DNA from: an uncultured Collinsella sp.
Lineage (GTDB): Bacteria > Actinomycetota > Coriobacteriia > Coriobacteriales > Coriobacteriaceae
Length of the DNA stretch: 8,020 bases
Direction: 5' to 3'
Assembly: GCA_902494465.1 (NCBI GenBank)
Contig: CABUTH010000090.1
Coordinates: forward strand, 1-8,020
Position numbers and translations under genes: made by a program. Positions 1-6,605 of the stretch are shown here, piece by piece. Position 1 is the stretch's first letter. The number at the start of each line of letters is the position of its first letter. Below the pieces are notes generated by a model. It did not search any database. It was given only the letters and a program-made list of their open reading frames with translations, and was not told the origin of the DNA.

Positions 1-518
1 GAGATCTCGCAGGGAATGCCCTGCTCTGGCACATACTCGGCACCCACGCCCATGGTCAGGCGCTTACTGAATGCGCCGGGTTTGAGCAAGTCGGCCACAC
101 CAATCTTGTTGCCGCAGGACGGGCACTCAAACACACGCTGCGTTGACTCGCCCTCAAAGGACGCACCACAGAAGGGACAAGGAATGCTCACATGCGTGGC
201 CTCTTGGAACTCCTGCGCCGTGCCGCGATCCTCCCACAGCAGATGTTCCAGGACCGACTGATTGCGCCAGTGCGAATTGAAGAAATACCAGTCCGGGTCC
301 TCCGGGCGCTCGAGTTGCGACACATGTGTGAGCTTGAGCAGTCCATCCACCACCGTCAACGGCGTATGACGAATGCCCAAAGCGCTCTTGGGCTCCCCGG
401 CATCCGCCTGCCACGGGATGACCGTTCCGCAATAGGCACACTCAAAGCTGCGCTTAGCCTGGTGCGAGTACATAGGGCCGCCGCAGTTTTGGCATTTAAT
501 GGCAAACATCTCGTCCAT
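1..518 (-). CDS. Double zinc-ribbon protein of unknown function (partial, C-terminus off the left edge)
   Basis: The 172 complete codons visible give an N-terminal fragment with no stop before the window edge. The start ATG at 518-516 follows AAAGGAGG with an 8-nt gap, a near-ideal ribosome binding site. Two four-cysteine zinc ribbons are evident. The first has CxxC pairs at C9/C12 (CQNCGG) and C27/C30 (CAYCG); the second at C114/C117 (CPFCG) and C132/C135 (CPSCG). Between them (about 45-108) is an acidic, aromatic-rich linker including DPDWYFFNSHW. There is no signal peptide or membrane segment in the visible part. Such ribbons usually bind Zn2+ and mediate nucleic-acid or protein contacts, so the protein is probably cytoplasmic. 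I do not recognise the family, and similarity to the zinc-binding parts of helicases or TFIIB-type ribbons may be only generic. It is transcribed divergently from the CDF exporter at 737. The gene call is secure; the function is unknown. Confidence 0.85.
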   Translation of the reverse strand, partial: MDEMFAIKCQNCGGPMYSHQAKRSFECAYCGTVIPWQADAGEPKSALGIRHTPLTVVDGLLKLTHVSQLERPEDPDWYFFNSHWRNQSVLEHLLWEDRGTAQEFQEATHVSIPCPFCGASFEGESTQRVFECPSCGNKIGVADLLKPGAFSKRLTMGVGAEYVPEQGIPCEI

Positions 519-546
519 GGAAACGTCCTCCTTTGCACAGGGGCTG

Positions 547-565
547 TCGACATTAAGTATGTCGA
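547..565. promoter_or_regulatory. Perfect inverted repeat, possible operator for the zinc-ribbon gene
   Basis: TCGACAT (547-553) and ATGTCGA (559-565) are exact reverse complements separated by 5 nt (TAAGT). The site lies 29 nt upstream of the zinc-ribbon gene start, in the divergent intergenic region. On the minus strand its centre includes CTTAAT, a possible -10 element, so a bound dimer could block transcription. It is not followed by a T-run, so it does not look like a terminator. The regulator is unknown, and the operator role is inference from symmetry and position only. Confidence 0.35.
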
Positions 566-574
566 GCAAACAGG

Positions 575-594
575 CACATGCCCATACCCATGTG
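575..594. repeat. Short inverted repeat in the divergent intergenic region
   Basis: CACATG (575-580) and CATGTG (589-594) are inverted around an 8-nt spacer. It lies just beyond the 547-565 palindrome, between the divergent zinc-ribbon and CDF genes. Six-base arms can easily arise by chance, so this is a weak candidate for a second regulatory site. The rest of the 519-736 gap shows no credible gene. Confidence 0.2.
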
Positions 595-697
595 GCCCAA
601 AATGGACCACCCAGGCAGACGTGAAGGCTCGCTCGTTAGTGCCGGCAGACCATTGCTGCATTTTCTGAGCATCGGTGCACGGCGCCCCTGTGCGAGC

Positions 698-703
698 TAC
701 ACT
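698..703 (+). promoter_or_regulatory. Putative -10 element (TACACT) for the CDF exporter
   Basis: TACACT matches four of six positions of TATAAT and lies 33 nt upstream of the chosen ATG at 737, a plausible distance for a short leader. No convincing -35 hexamer occurs 16-18 nt upstream, so the assignment is tentative. Confidence 0.25.
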
Positions 704-736
704 ATCCCCTTAAACATGATTGTGAGGACGACCGCT

Positions 737-1918
737 ATGCTATTTGTAAATCGGCTGGTACATACGCTTGTTCCCGGCAGCGAAAGCGAGCCGGTCGATA
801 CCTCCTGCCGCACCCGTGCCGGCTTTACCGCGAGCCTTATCTGCATCGGCCTCAACATCACGCTATGCCTCGCCAAGTGTATCGCGGGCCTGCTCGCCGG
901 CTCCGTATCGCTTGTCGCCGACGCCTTCAACAACCTCTCCGATGCCTCGAGCAACATCGTAAGCCTGCTCGGGTTCCGTCTTGCCAGCCGCCCGGCCGAT
1001 GAAGGGCACCCTTATGGCCACGGCCGCTACGAGTACCTTGCCGGCTTGTTCGTCGCTGTTCTGGTCTGCGCCGTTGGTATCAACCTGGTGCTCGAGTCTG
1101 CCGCCAAAATCATCAAGCCCTCCCCCACTTCCTACACGTTAGTCTCCATGGCGGCATTGATTGCATCCATGCTCGTCAAGCTCTGGATGGCGGCATTCAA
1201 CCGCGCGCTGGGTAACCGCATCGATTCAGAGACGCTCATCGCCACGGCGCAGGACTCCAAAAACGATGTCATCGCCTCGGGCTCGGTCCTGGTGGCGGCG
1301 CTTATTTCGCAGACGACCGGCTTTGACCTCGATGGCTGGGCAGGCCTGGGCGTGGGCATCTTTATCTGCGTCAGCGGTATGGGCCTGGTGCGCGATGCCA
1401 TCAGCCCGCTGTTGGGGCAAGCGCCTGATCCCAAGCTCGTCCAGGCAATCCGTGACAAGATCATGTCGTATCCGCAGGTCCTAGGCACGCACGACCTGAT
1501 GGTGCACGACTATGGCCCCGGTCGGCAATTTGCCAGCGCGCACGTGGAGATGCCCGGCGAGGGCGACGCGTTTGAGCACCACGAGATCCTGGACACCATC
1601 GAGCACGACATCAAGCGCCAGATGGGCATCGATATCACGCTGCACTGCGACCCCATCGCCACCACCGGCGACGATCTGCGCAGCTGGGTCAAGCGCGGCG
1701 TGGCGCAAATCGATCCCGCGCTCTCTATCCACGATCTGCACGAGTACGACGGCTTCGTTTCGTTTGACCTGGTGCGCCCCGACGGCTTTGACATTTCCGA
1801 CGAGAAGCTGCTGGAACTCGTCACGCGCATCGTGCACAAGCGCCGGCCCGACGCCGCGTGCGTCGTCACGTTTGACTCGGGCTTTAGCTCGCCCGAGCGT
1901 CCGGCCGAGCAGTTGTAG
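737..1918 (+). CDS. Cation diffusion facilitator (CDF) metal exporter, probably Mn2+-type
   Basis: A 393-residue inner-membrane exporter of divalent cations, probably driven by proton antiport as in other CDF proteins. The membrane domain spans about residues 28-225. CDF hallmarks are GSVSLVADAFNNLSD (55-69), HPYGHGRYE (91-99) and the fifth-helix motif DSKND (173-177). The expected site-A ligands are N65, D69, D173 and D177. In zinc exporters the first position of each pair is normally His, whereas an Asn/Asp-Asp-Asp-Asp set is associated with manganese exporters such as streptococcal MntE; specificity is therefore inferred. A cytoplasmic C-terminal domain follows (about 231-306), with a second similar module at 329-380. 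ATG 737 was chosen because GAGGA sits 8 nt upstream. An in-frame ATG at 716 is possible, and a frame opening at 578 has no ribosome binding site. It stands alone, divergent from the zinc-ribbon gene and convergent with the gene ending at 1937, leaving only 18 nt. Family assignment is secure. Confidence 0.93.
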   Translation: MLFVNRLVHTLVPGSESEPVDTSCRTRAGFTASLICIGLNITLCLAKCIAGLLAGSVSLVADAFNNLSDASSNIVSLLGFRLASRPADEGHPYGHGRYEYLAGLFVAVLVCAVGINLVLESAAKIIKPSPTSYTLVSMAALIASMLVKLWMAAFNRALGNRIDSETLIATAQDSKNDVIASGSVLVAALISQTTGFDLDGWAGLGVGIFICVSGMGLVRDAISPLLGQAPDPKLVQAIRDKIMSYPQVLGTHDLMVHDYGPGRQFASAHVEMPGEGDAFEHHEILDTIEHDIKRQMGIDITLHCDPIATTGDDLRSWVKRGVAQIDPALSIHDLHEYDGFVSFDLVRPDGFDISDEKLLELVTRIVHKRRPDAACVVTFDSGFSSPERPAEQL

Positions 1919-1936
1919 CCCCGCTCCGCTCGTCCG

Positions 1937-2926
1937 CTAGTTTCCCTGCACGCCCGAGATGCCGTTTTGCAGGGCATTCCAGGCATCCGTCGCCATATCA
2001 CCCAGGTTCTGAGCGGTATCGCCCAGGTTCTGGGCCGTGTCGCCCAGCTCTTGCGCCTTGCCTCCCAACTCCTGTGCCTTGTTGCTCAAGTCCTCCAGCG
2101 TATTGGAGCTCGAGCTGTCGGTACCGCTTTGGCCGTCGGACGAGCTGCCCGAGCTGTTCTTGTGCGTGAGCTGAATTTCGAGGTTGCCGCTGTCGTTATA
2201 GTAGGCAGACGTCACGACCCAGTTGGCATCGATGACGGGCGTTGAGCCATCATCAGTCAGGACCACGGCATTCGAAAGATCGGCGCCGCGCGACTTGAGG
2301 ATCTTCTTGGCGTTGGACCAGTACTGCCCCGGGATATCGCTCAGATCGACGGTGCTAGACGAGGCGAACTCGGTTTGCTCGGCAGTGGTATCGGCCGTTG
2401 AACTCCCTCGCTTGTTGAGCATGCCCGACACGATGGCAAACACAACCGACAGCGCAAAGAAGATCGCCAGTACGATGAGGATCTTCTTGATCACGCTCGA
2501 CGAACGCGACGGCTTCTTCTCCTCGTCCTCGCCATATTGCGGAATCGACTTGGGGTACTCGCGATACGGCTCGCGCGACTCGTAGCGAGGTTGCGCCGTG
2601 CGAGGCATATACGTCGTCTGCTGAGGCTGCGGAATGGGATTCTGCGGCAGGTCATCATAGGGATTCGGCGTCGAGGCGGCATAAGAATCCTGCGGCGCGT
2701 AATCAAACGGGTCTGCCGCCGCGTTGCCATAGGGGCTTTGCGAAGATGCAGCGTAAGGGTCCTGCGCCGCGTCGCCATAGCCCATAACTCGTGTGGGCTC
2801 GGCAGAAGGCTGCGTCGCGGCGGGGTCGACATAACCGGGATTGGGAACAACACGGGTCGCATCGGCGCTACCGCCAGCCCGTGCGGAGCCGTACCCGCCC
2901 ATCACGGTCGTCTTATCCTGGTCCAT
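1937..2926 (-). CDS. Single-pass membrane protein with disordered N-terminus, PASTA-like domain and C-terminal heptad repeats
   Basis: 329 residues, not a family I can name. Residues 1-145 are low-complexity and rich in Pro, Gln, Tyr and Ala. They contain three similar threonine motifs (KTTVMG at 5-10, ATRVVP at 23-28, PTRVMG at 44-49) and a duplicated segment (55-67 and 79-91). One hydrophobic helix (about 149-170) is preceded by basic residues including KK at 147-148, which favours a cytoplasmic N-terminus and an outside C-terminus. Residues about 195-255 (AKKILKSRG ... NWVVTSAY ... GNLEIQL) recall a PASTA-type or other small extracellular domain, but this is pattern resemblance only. A Ser/Gly linker then leads to seven-residue repeats (KAQELGG, KAQELGD, TAQNLGD twice) at about 282-310, likely helical. 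ATG 2926 has AAAGGA upstream. The layout resembles sensors or substrates of Ser/Thr kinase systems, which is speculative. The gene is probably monocistronic, with its own promoter. Confidence 0.88.
   Translation of the reverse strand: MDQDKTTVMGGYGSARAGGSADATRVVPNPGYVDPAATQPSAEPTRVMGYGDAAQDPYAASSQSPYGNAAADPFDYAPQDSYAASTPNPYDDLPQNPIPQPQQTTYMPRTAQPRYESREPYREYPKSIPQYGEDEEKKPSRSSSVIKKILIVLAIFFALSVVFAIVSGMLNKRGSSTADTTAEQTEFASSSTVDLSDIPGQYWSNAKKILKSRGADLSNAVVLTDDGSTPVIDANWVVTSAYYNDSGNLEIQLTHKNSSGSSSDGQSGTDSSSSNTLEDLSNKAQELGGKAQELGDTAQNLGDTAQNLGDMATDAWNALQNGISGVQGN
2003..2086 (-). repeat. 21-bp tandem repeat (4 copies) inside the membrane protein gene
   Basis: Four consecutive 21-nt units begin at plus-strand positions 2003, 2024, 2045 and 2066. 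The first two, starting CAGGTTCTG, are nearly identical; the others are more diverged. Each unit encodes one seven-residue repeat of the type (K/T)AQ(E/N)LG(D/G). The divergence between units indicates an old expansion, although the first pair could still vary in copy number. Confidence 0.85.
2654..2764 (-). repeat. Duplicated segment in the disordered N-terminal region of the membrane protein
   Basis: Residues 55-67 (QDPYAASSQSPYG) and 79-91 (QDSYAASTPNPYD) are imperfect copies exactly 24 residues apart, which corresponds to a 72-bp direct repeat in the DNA. It is seen clearly at protein level, with matching codons for the QD-YAAS core. It supports growth of the Pro/Gln/Tyr-rich tail by internal duplication. 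Confidence 0.6.
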
Positions 2927-2971
2927 GCAACGTTTCCTTTCCGTCGCCTGTAAGCATCAAGTTATCCATGC

Positions 2972-2977
2972 ATTCTA
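2972..2977 (-). promoter_or_regulatory. Putative -10 element (TAGAAT) for the membrane protein gene
   Basis: On the minus strand TAGAAT matches five of six bases of the consensus -10 box. It lies 45 nt upstream of the ATG at 2926, predicting a leader of roughly 40 nt. No good -35 is present at normal spacing; the nearest TTGCCC is 20 nt away. Together with the terminator at 3045-3080, it suggests separate transcription from fhs. Confidence 0.4.
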
Positions 2978-3002
2978 CCCGCGCAAAAGCCTATGATGGG
3001 CA

Positions 3003-3037
3003 AAGCCCGTCGGTATCTACAAGACATGCGCGGGCTT
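3003..3037. repeat. Inverted repeat between fhs and the membrane protein gene
   Basis: AAGCCCG (3003-3009) and CGGGCTT (3031-3037) pair perfectly around a 21-nt loop. The element lies just downstream of the fhs terminator and upstream of the putative -10 at 2972. It could be a secondary terminator hairpin, an operator, or chance. There is no convincing T-run on either strand. Confidence 0.3.
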
Positions 3038-3044
3038 AAGGATC

Positions 3045-3080
3045 AAAAAGCCCCGCCGTGCCTTGTGGGCGCGGCGGGGC
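3045..3080 (-). terminator. Intrinsic terminator of fhs
   Basis: On the minus strand GCCCCGCCG (3080-3072) pairs with CGGCGGGGC (3058-3050), a perfect 9-bp GC-rich stem. After one C-A mismatch a further 3 bp pair (3070-3068 with 3062-3060), leaving a 5-nt loop. The stem is followed directly by TTTTT (3049-3045). It starts 26 nt after the fhs stop codon, the classic rho-independent arrangement. Confidence 0.9.
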
Positions 3081-3105
3081 GGGCTAGCAGCTATGGACAG
3101 CAGGT

Positions 3106-4773
3106 TTAGAACAGGCCGGTGATGTTGCCGTCGCTGTCGACGTCGATGTTCTCGGCCGCGGGCACCTTGGGCAGACCCGGCATGGTCAGAACACTGCCGG
3201 TCAGCGCGACCACAAAGTGGGCGCCGGCAGAAACCTTGAGCTCACGCACGGTGATGCGGAAGTTCTCGGGAGCGCCCAGGGCCTTGGCGTTGTCGCTAAA
3301 GCTGTACTGCGTCTTGGCGACGCACACCGGCAGGTTGCCAAAGCCATTCTCGCGCAGCTCGGCGAGCTGGCGCTTGGCGGCCGGCGTAAAGTCAACGCCG
3401 TCGGCGCGGTAGACCTTGGTGGCAACGGCCTCGAGGGCATCAGCGACATCAGCGCCGTCCTCATAGGCAAACTTGAGCTCGCTCGGCTGCTCAATCAGGC
3501 GCATGACCTCATCGGCCAGGTCGAGCGCGCCCTCGCCGCCCTTGGCCCAGACCTCGGAAAGCTTAACGTTGACGCCGAGCTTCTGGCACTCGGACTCGAT
3601 GAGCGCAAGCTCGGCCTCGGTGTCCGTCGGGAAGCGGTTGATGGCGACCACGCAGGGCAGACCATAAACGTTCTGGATGTTGTCGACGTGACGCAGCAGG
3701 TTGGGCATGCCAGCCTTGAGTGCCTCGAGGTTCTCCTCGTTGAGGTCGGCCTTGGCGACGCCACCGTTGTACTTCAGCGCACGAGCGGTCGCGACGATCA
3801 CGACAGCGCTGGGGCGAACGCCCGTCATGCGGCACTTGATGTCGAGGAACTTCTCGGCGCCCAGATCGGCGCCGAAGCCGGCCTCGGTAATGGCGACATC
3901 GCCAAAGCGCATCGCCATACGCGTGGCCATGATAGAGTTGCAGCCGTGGGCGATGTTGGCGAAGGGACCGCCGTGGACAAACGCGGGCGTGCCCTCGAGC
4001 GTTTGCACCAGGTTGGGCTTGAGTGCGTCCTTAAGCAACGCGGCCATGGCACCCTGGGCCTTAAGGTCGCGGGCACGGACGGGCTCGCCGGCAAAGCTGT
4101 AGCCGACGACAATCTCACCCAAGCGTTCCTTGAGGTCGCTGATGCTCGTAGACAGGCACAGGATTGCCATGACCTCGGAGGCGACGGTGATATCGAAGCC
4201 GTCCTCGCGCGGCACGCCCTGGGCCTTACCGCCAATGCCGTCGATAACGTGGCGCAGCTGACGATCGTTCATATCGACGACGCGCTTCCAAGTAATGCGC
4301 TTAACGTCAATACCGAGCTGGTTGCCCTGCTGAATATGGTTGTCGAGCATGGCGGCCAGCAGGTTGTTGGCAGCACCGATGGCATGGAAGTCACCGGTAA
4401 AGTGCAGGTTGATATCCTCCATGGGGATGACCTGAGCCCAGCCGCCGCCGGCAGCACCGCCCTTAACGCCAAAGACGGGGCCGAGCGAAGGCTCGCGCAG
4501 GGCCACGGCACTCTTGACGCCGCGACGACGCAGGCCGTCGGCCAGACCGATGGTCGTGGTGGTCTTGCCCTCGCCCGCAGGCGTTGGGTTGATAGCGGTC
4601 ACGAGGACGAGCTTGGCCTGGTGATCGGTCGGCTCGTTGAGCAGTGAATAGTCAACCTTAGCCTTGTCGAAGCCGTACGGAATCAGGTGCTTTACGTCGA
4701 CGCCGGCGTTCTTAGCCACCTCGGTAATGGGCAGCGGCGTGACGGAACGTGCGATTTCGATGTCAGTAGGCAT
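3106..4773 (-). CDS. fhs: Formate-tetrahydrofolate ligase (formyltetrahydrofolate synthetase)
   Basis: Cytoplasmic enzyme that joins formate to tetrahydrofolate using ATP, giving 10-formyl-THF for purine synthesis, initiator formyl-Met-tRNA or, in acetogens, the methyl branch of CO2 fixation. The 555-residue length is typical of the family. Visible motifs are the P-loop TPAGEGKTT (64-72, Lys70), the glycine-rich family signature [11 protein letters not shown] (102-112), the second signature [12 protein letters not shown], and a conserved C-terminal [13 protein letters not shown] 4773 was chosen because AAAGGA lies 6 nt upstream and the protein then begins MPTDIEIA, as expected for the family. 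An in-frame extension to 4848 has no such support. It has its own putative promoter and a strong terminator, so it is probably monocistronic. No folD, metF or acetyl-CoA pathway genes are in the window, so its metabolic direction cannot be decided. The only oddity is Trp112, where the published signature usually ends in Tyr. Confidence 0.98.
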   Translation of the reverse strand: MPTDIEIARSVTPLPITEVAKNAGVDVKHLIPYGFDKAKVDYSLLNEPTDHQAKLVLVTAINPTPAGEGKTTTTIGLADGLRRRGVKSAVALREPSLGPVFGVKGGAAGGGWAQVIPMEDINLHFTGDFHAIGAANNLLAAMLDNHIQQGNQLGIDVKRITWKRVVDMNDRQLRHVIDGIGGKAQGVPREDGFDITVASEVMAILCLSTSISDLKERLGEIVVGYSFAGEPVRARDLKAQGAMAALLKDALKPNLVQTLEGTPAFVHGGPFANIAHGCNSIMATRMAMRFGDVAITEAGFGADLGAEKFLDIKCRMTGVRPSAVVIVATARALKYNGGVAKADLNEENLEALKAGMPNLLRHVDNIQNVYGLPCVVAINRFPTDTEAELALIESECQKLGVNVKLSEVWAKGGEGALDLADEVMRLIEQPSELKFAYEDGADVADALEAVATKVYRADGVDFTPAAKRQLAELRENGFGNLPVCVAKTQYSFSDNAKALGAPENFRITVRELKVSAGAHFVVALTGSVLTMPGLPKVPAAENIDVDSDGNITGLF

Positions 4774-4813
4774 GGGCGGTCCTTTCGTTACCGAATGAGA
4801 AAAAGACCAATTC

Positions 4814-4819
4814 AGCATA
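4814..4819 (-). promoter_or_regulatory. Putative extended -10 element (TGC-TATGCT) for fhs
   Basis: On the minus strand TATGCT (four of six consensus bases) is directly preceded by TGC, forming an extended -10 motif that can compensate for the poor -35 region. It sits 40 nt upstream of the fhs start, predicting a leader of about 34 nt. That is too short for a riboswitch. The rest of the 4774-4917 gap shows no gene and no convincing terminator for ruvB. Confidence 0.35.
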
Positions 4820-4917
4820 GCACGGGCGCGCAATAGTAAAACGCCCATAACCGATGAACGGCGATATGTTTACCCGATGCCCAGCGATAGCCTAACAGCC
4901 CGCCAAAACAAAGCGCC

Positions 4918-5985
4918 CTAAACGGTAGGTTCAATCCCCAGATGCTCAAAGGTGCGAAGGGTTGCCTGACGGCCCTGCGGCGTACGAATCATCAACCCGC
5001 ACTGCAGCAGATAGGGCTCATAGACATCCTCGAGCGTGCCCGGGTCCTCGCCCACCGCGCTGGCAAGGGTCGTAAGTCCCACGGCACGACCGGAGAACGT
5101 CTTAGCGAGCGTCTCCAAAATGCGAATATCCATCCAGTCCAGACCGAGCTCGTCGATCTCGAAGAACTCAAGCGCCTGGCGACAGATATCGAGCTCGATG
5201 GGGCCGTTGCCGCGCACCTGTGCGTAATCGCGCACGCGCTTGAGCAGGCGGTTGGCAAGACGTGGCGTGCCGCGCGAACGCGAGCCGATCTCGAGCGCAC
5301 TGGGATGGTCGATCGTCACGCCCAGGATAGTCGCCGAACGCGTCACAATCTGCGCGAGTTCCTCGACCGTGTAGTAATCCAGGCGATATGAAATGCCAAA
5401 GCGGTCGCGCAACGGGCCGGTCAACATGCCTGAGCGGGTCGTTGCCGCTACCAGCGTAAACTTGGGGATATCCAGGCGAATCGAGCGCGCCGCCGGACCC
5501 TTGCCAATCACGATATCGAGGGCAAAGTCCTCCATCGCGGGGTACAGGACCTCCTCGACCGAACGGTTGAGGCGGTGGATCTCGTCGATAAACAGCACAT
5601 CACCCGGCTGCAAGTTAGTAAGGATGGCCGCCAGGTCGCCCGTGCGCGCGATGGCAGGGCCACTCGTGGTCTTGATCTGAGCGCCCAGCTCGTTGGCGAT
5701 AACGGTGGCCAGCGTGGTCTTGCCCAGGCCCGGAGGACCCGAGAAAATCACGTGGTCGAGCGTCTCGCCACGGTTCTGCGCCGCTTCGATCAACACGCGC
5801 AGGCTCTGCTTGATGTGCTCCTGGCCGCAGTAGTCGTCCAGGCGCTGGGGGCGCAAAGTGCGGTCGACATCGAGGTCCTCGGCCGTCAGCTCCGAGCCCA
5901 CCATGCGCTCGCCGTGCGCCATGGATGCCGCCGGCGAGTTGCCGGGCGTCGCCCACAGGTCCTGAGAGTCATCGGCTTCCCACAT
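4918..5985 (-). CDS. ruvB: Holliday junction branch migration ATPase RuvB
   Basis: Hexameric AAA+ motor that pulls DNA through RuvA-bound Holliday junctions during recombination repair. The 355-residue protein shows Walker [10 protein letters not shown] (83-91), Walker B DEIH (134-137), the RuvB-specific LYPAMEDF stretch (147-154), sensor 1 ATTRSG (181-186), the arginine-finger region PLRDRFG (191-197) and, further on, [13 protein letters not shown] for sensor 2. A winged-helix DNA-binding domain follows at the C-terminus (around [12 protein letters not shown]). ATG 5985 overlaps the ruvA stop as TGATG, implying translational coupling; a GTG one codon upstream (5988) is a less likely alternative. 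The protein has about 20 more N-terminal residues than E. coli RuvB. These are polar and poorly conserved in appearance, and internal Met22 or Met28 could instead be the start. It is the last gene of ruvCAB; no terminator was found before fhs. Confidence 0.98.
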   Translation of the reverse strand: MWEADDSQDLWATPGNSPAASMAHGERMVGSELTAEDLDVDRTLRPQRLDDYCGQEHIKQSLRVLIEAAQNRGETLDHVIFSGPPGLGKTTLATVIANELGAQIKTTSGPAIARTGDLAAILTNLQPGDVLFIDEIHRLNRSVEEVLYPAMEDFALDIVIGKGPAARSIRLDIPKFTLVAATTRSGMLTGPLRDRFGISYRLDYYTVEELAQIVTRSATILGVTIDHPSALEIGSRSRGTPRLANRLLKRVRDYAQVRGNGPIELDICRQALEFFEIDELGLDWMDIRILETLAKTFSGRAVGLTTLASAVGEDPGTLEDVYEPYLLQCGLMIRTPQGRQATLRTFEHLGIEPTV

Positions 5986-6605
5986 CACGCATCCATTCCA
6001 AGTCGCTTAAGCGCCGCGCCGAGCAGATCCTCGACACGCATATTCTGCCCATCATACCCGCTCAGGGCAACATCGGTCTCCTGCGGGCTAAAGCCCATGG
6101 AAAGGAGTGCCGCACGGGCATCATCGATCGCCGAGGGAGCGGCAGCGGGCACGGGCATCGCAACCTGTCCGGGAATCACGTCGACCGGCACAAAGCCCTT
6201 ATCCTTGGCAAAGGTGCTCTTGAGTTCCAGGATCAGGCGCTGAGCTGTCTTTTTGCCCACACCGGGTACCTTGGCCATGCCCTTGTCGTCCTCGGCCATC
6301 ACCAGCGAATACAGCTGCCCCACGGTATAGGTGGAAAGCACGGCGAGCGCCAGGCGCGGGCCAACGCCCGAAACGGACACGAGTCGGTCGAACATCGTGC
6401 GCTCATCCTTTGAGGAAAAACCGAAAAGTGTCATGGCGTCCTCGCGCACCTGCATACGCGTGTAGAGGCGGACCTCGCCGCCGGGCGTCGGCAACGTGGC
6501 CGCAGTGCTGCCCGAGATGCCGAGCTCAAAGCCAACGCCCGACACATCGACGACAGCAGAGCTCATCGTGGACTCGACAAGCGTTCCGTGGAGCTGGGAA
6601 ATCAT
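5985..6605 (-). CDS. ruvA: Holliday junction DNA helicase subunit RuvA
   Basis: Binds four-way junctions as a tetramer, holds them open and square, and recruits RuvB. At 206 residues it is close to the usual 200-205. It begins [11 protein letters not shown], the standard RuvA opening of the OB-fold domain I. The acidic pin residues Glu55 and Asp56 (VREDA) fall at the same numbers as in E. coli RuvA. Two helix-hairpin-helix motifs are clear: [10 protein letters not shown] (78-87) and [10 protein letters not shown] (113-122). A flexible Pro/Ala-rich linker (about 140-158) leads to the small C-terminal domain III (about 160-206) that contacts RuvB. ATG 6605 overlaps the ruvC stop as TGATG, and AGAGGA lies about 11 nt upstream. 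The frame stays open upstream to 6845, but that part overlaps ruvC and is not RuvA-like. It is co-transcribed with ruvC and ruvB. Confidence 0.98.
   Translation of the reverse strand: MISQLHGTLVESTMSSAVVDVSGVGFELGISGSTAATLPTPGGEVRLYTRMQVREDAMTLFGFSSKDERTMFDRLVSVSGVGPRLALAVLSTYTVGQLYSLVMAEDDKGMAKVPGVGKKTAQRLILELKSTFAKDKGFVPVDVIPGQVAMPVPAAAPSAIDDARAALLSMGFSPQETDVALSGYDGQNMRVEDLLGAALKRLGMDA

Noticed and set aside
192..668. A 158-codon plus-strand frame over the zinc-ribbon gene
   Set aside because: The minus strand encodes two clean four-cysteine zinc ribbons with a strong ribosome binding site here. The plus frame has no domain and runs across the intergenic region.
578..736. N-terminal extension of the CDF exporter from an ATG at 578
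   Set aside because: There is no ribosome binding site at 578, and the added residues do not resemble a CDF N-terminus. The ATG at 737 has GAGGA at good spacing and gives the usual length.
1919..1936. Bidirectional terminator between the convergent CDF and membrane protein genes
   Set aside because: The 18-nt gap has no inverted repeat with flanking T/A runs, so termination must occur elsewhere or by another mechanism.
3217..4647. A 476-codon open frame on the plus strand opposite fhs
   Set aside because: It lies wholly antisense to an unmistakable fhs gene. Long antisense frames are expected where a GC-rich, strongly codon-biased gene lacks the codons that read as stops on the other strand. 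The translation is low-complexity and shows no recognisable domain.
4774..4917. Possible riboswitch or terminator between ruvB and fhs
   Set aside because: The predicted fhs leader is only about 34 nt, and no GC-rich stem followed by a T-run is seen after ruvB. Only weak 3-5 bp pairings are present.
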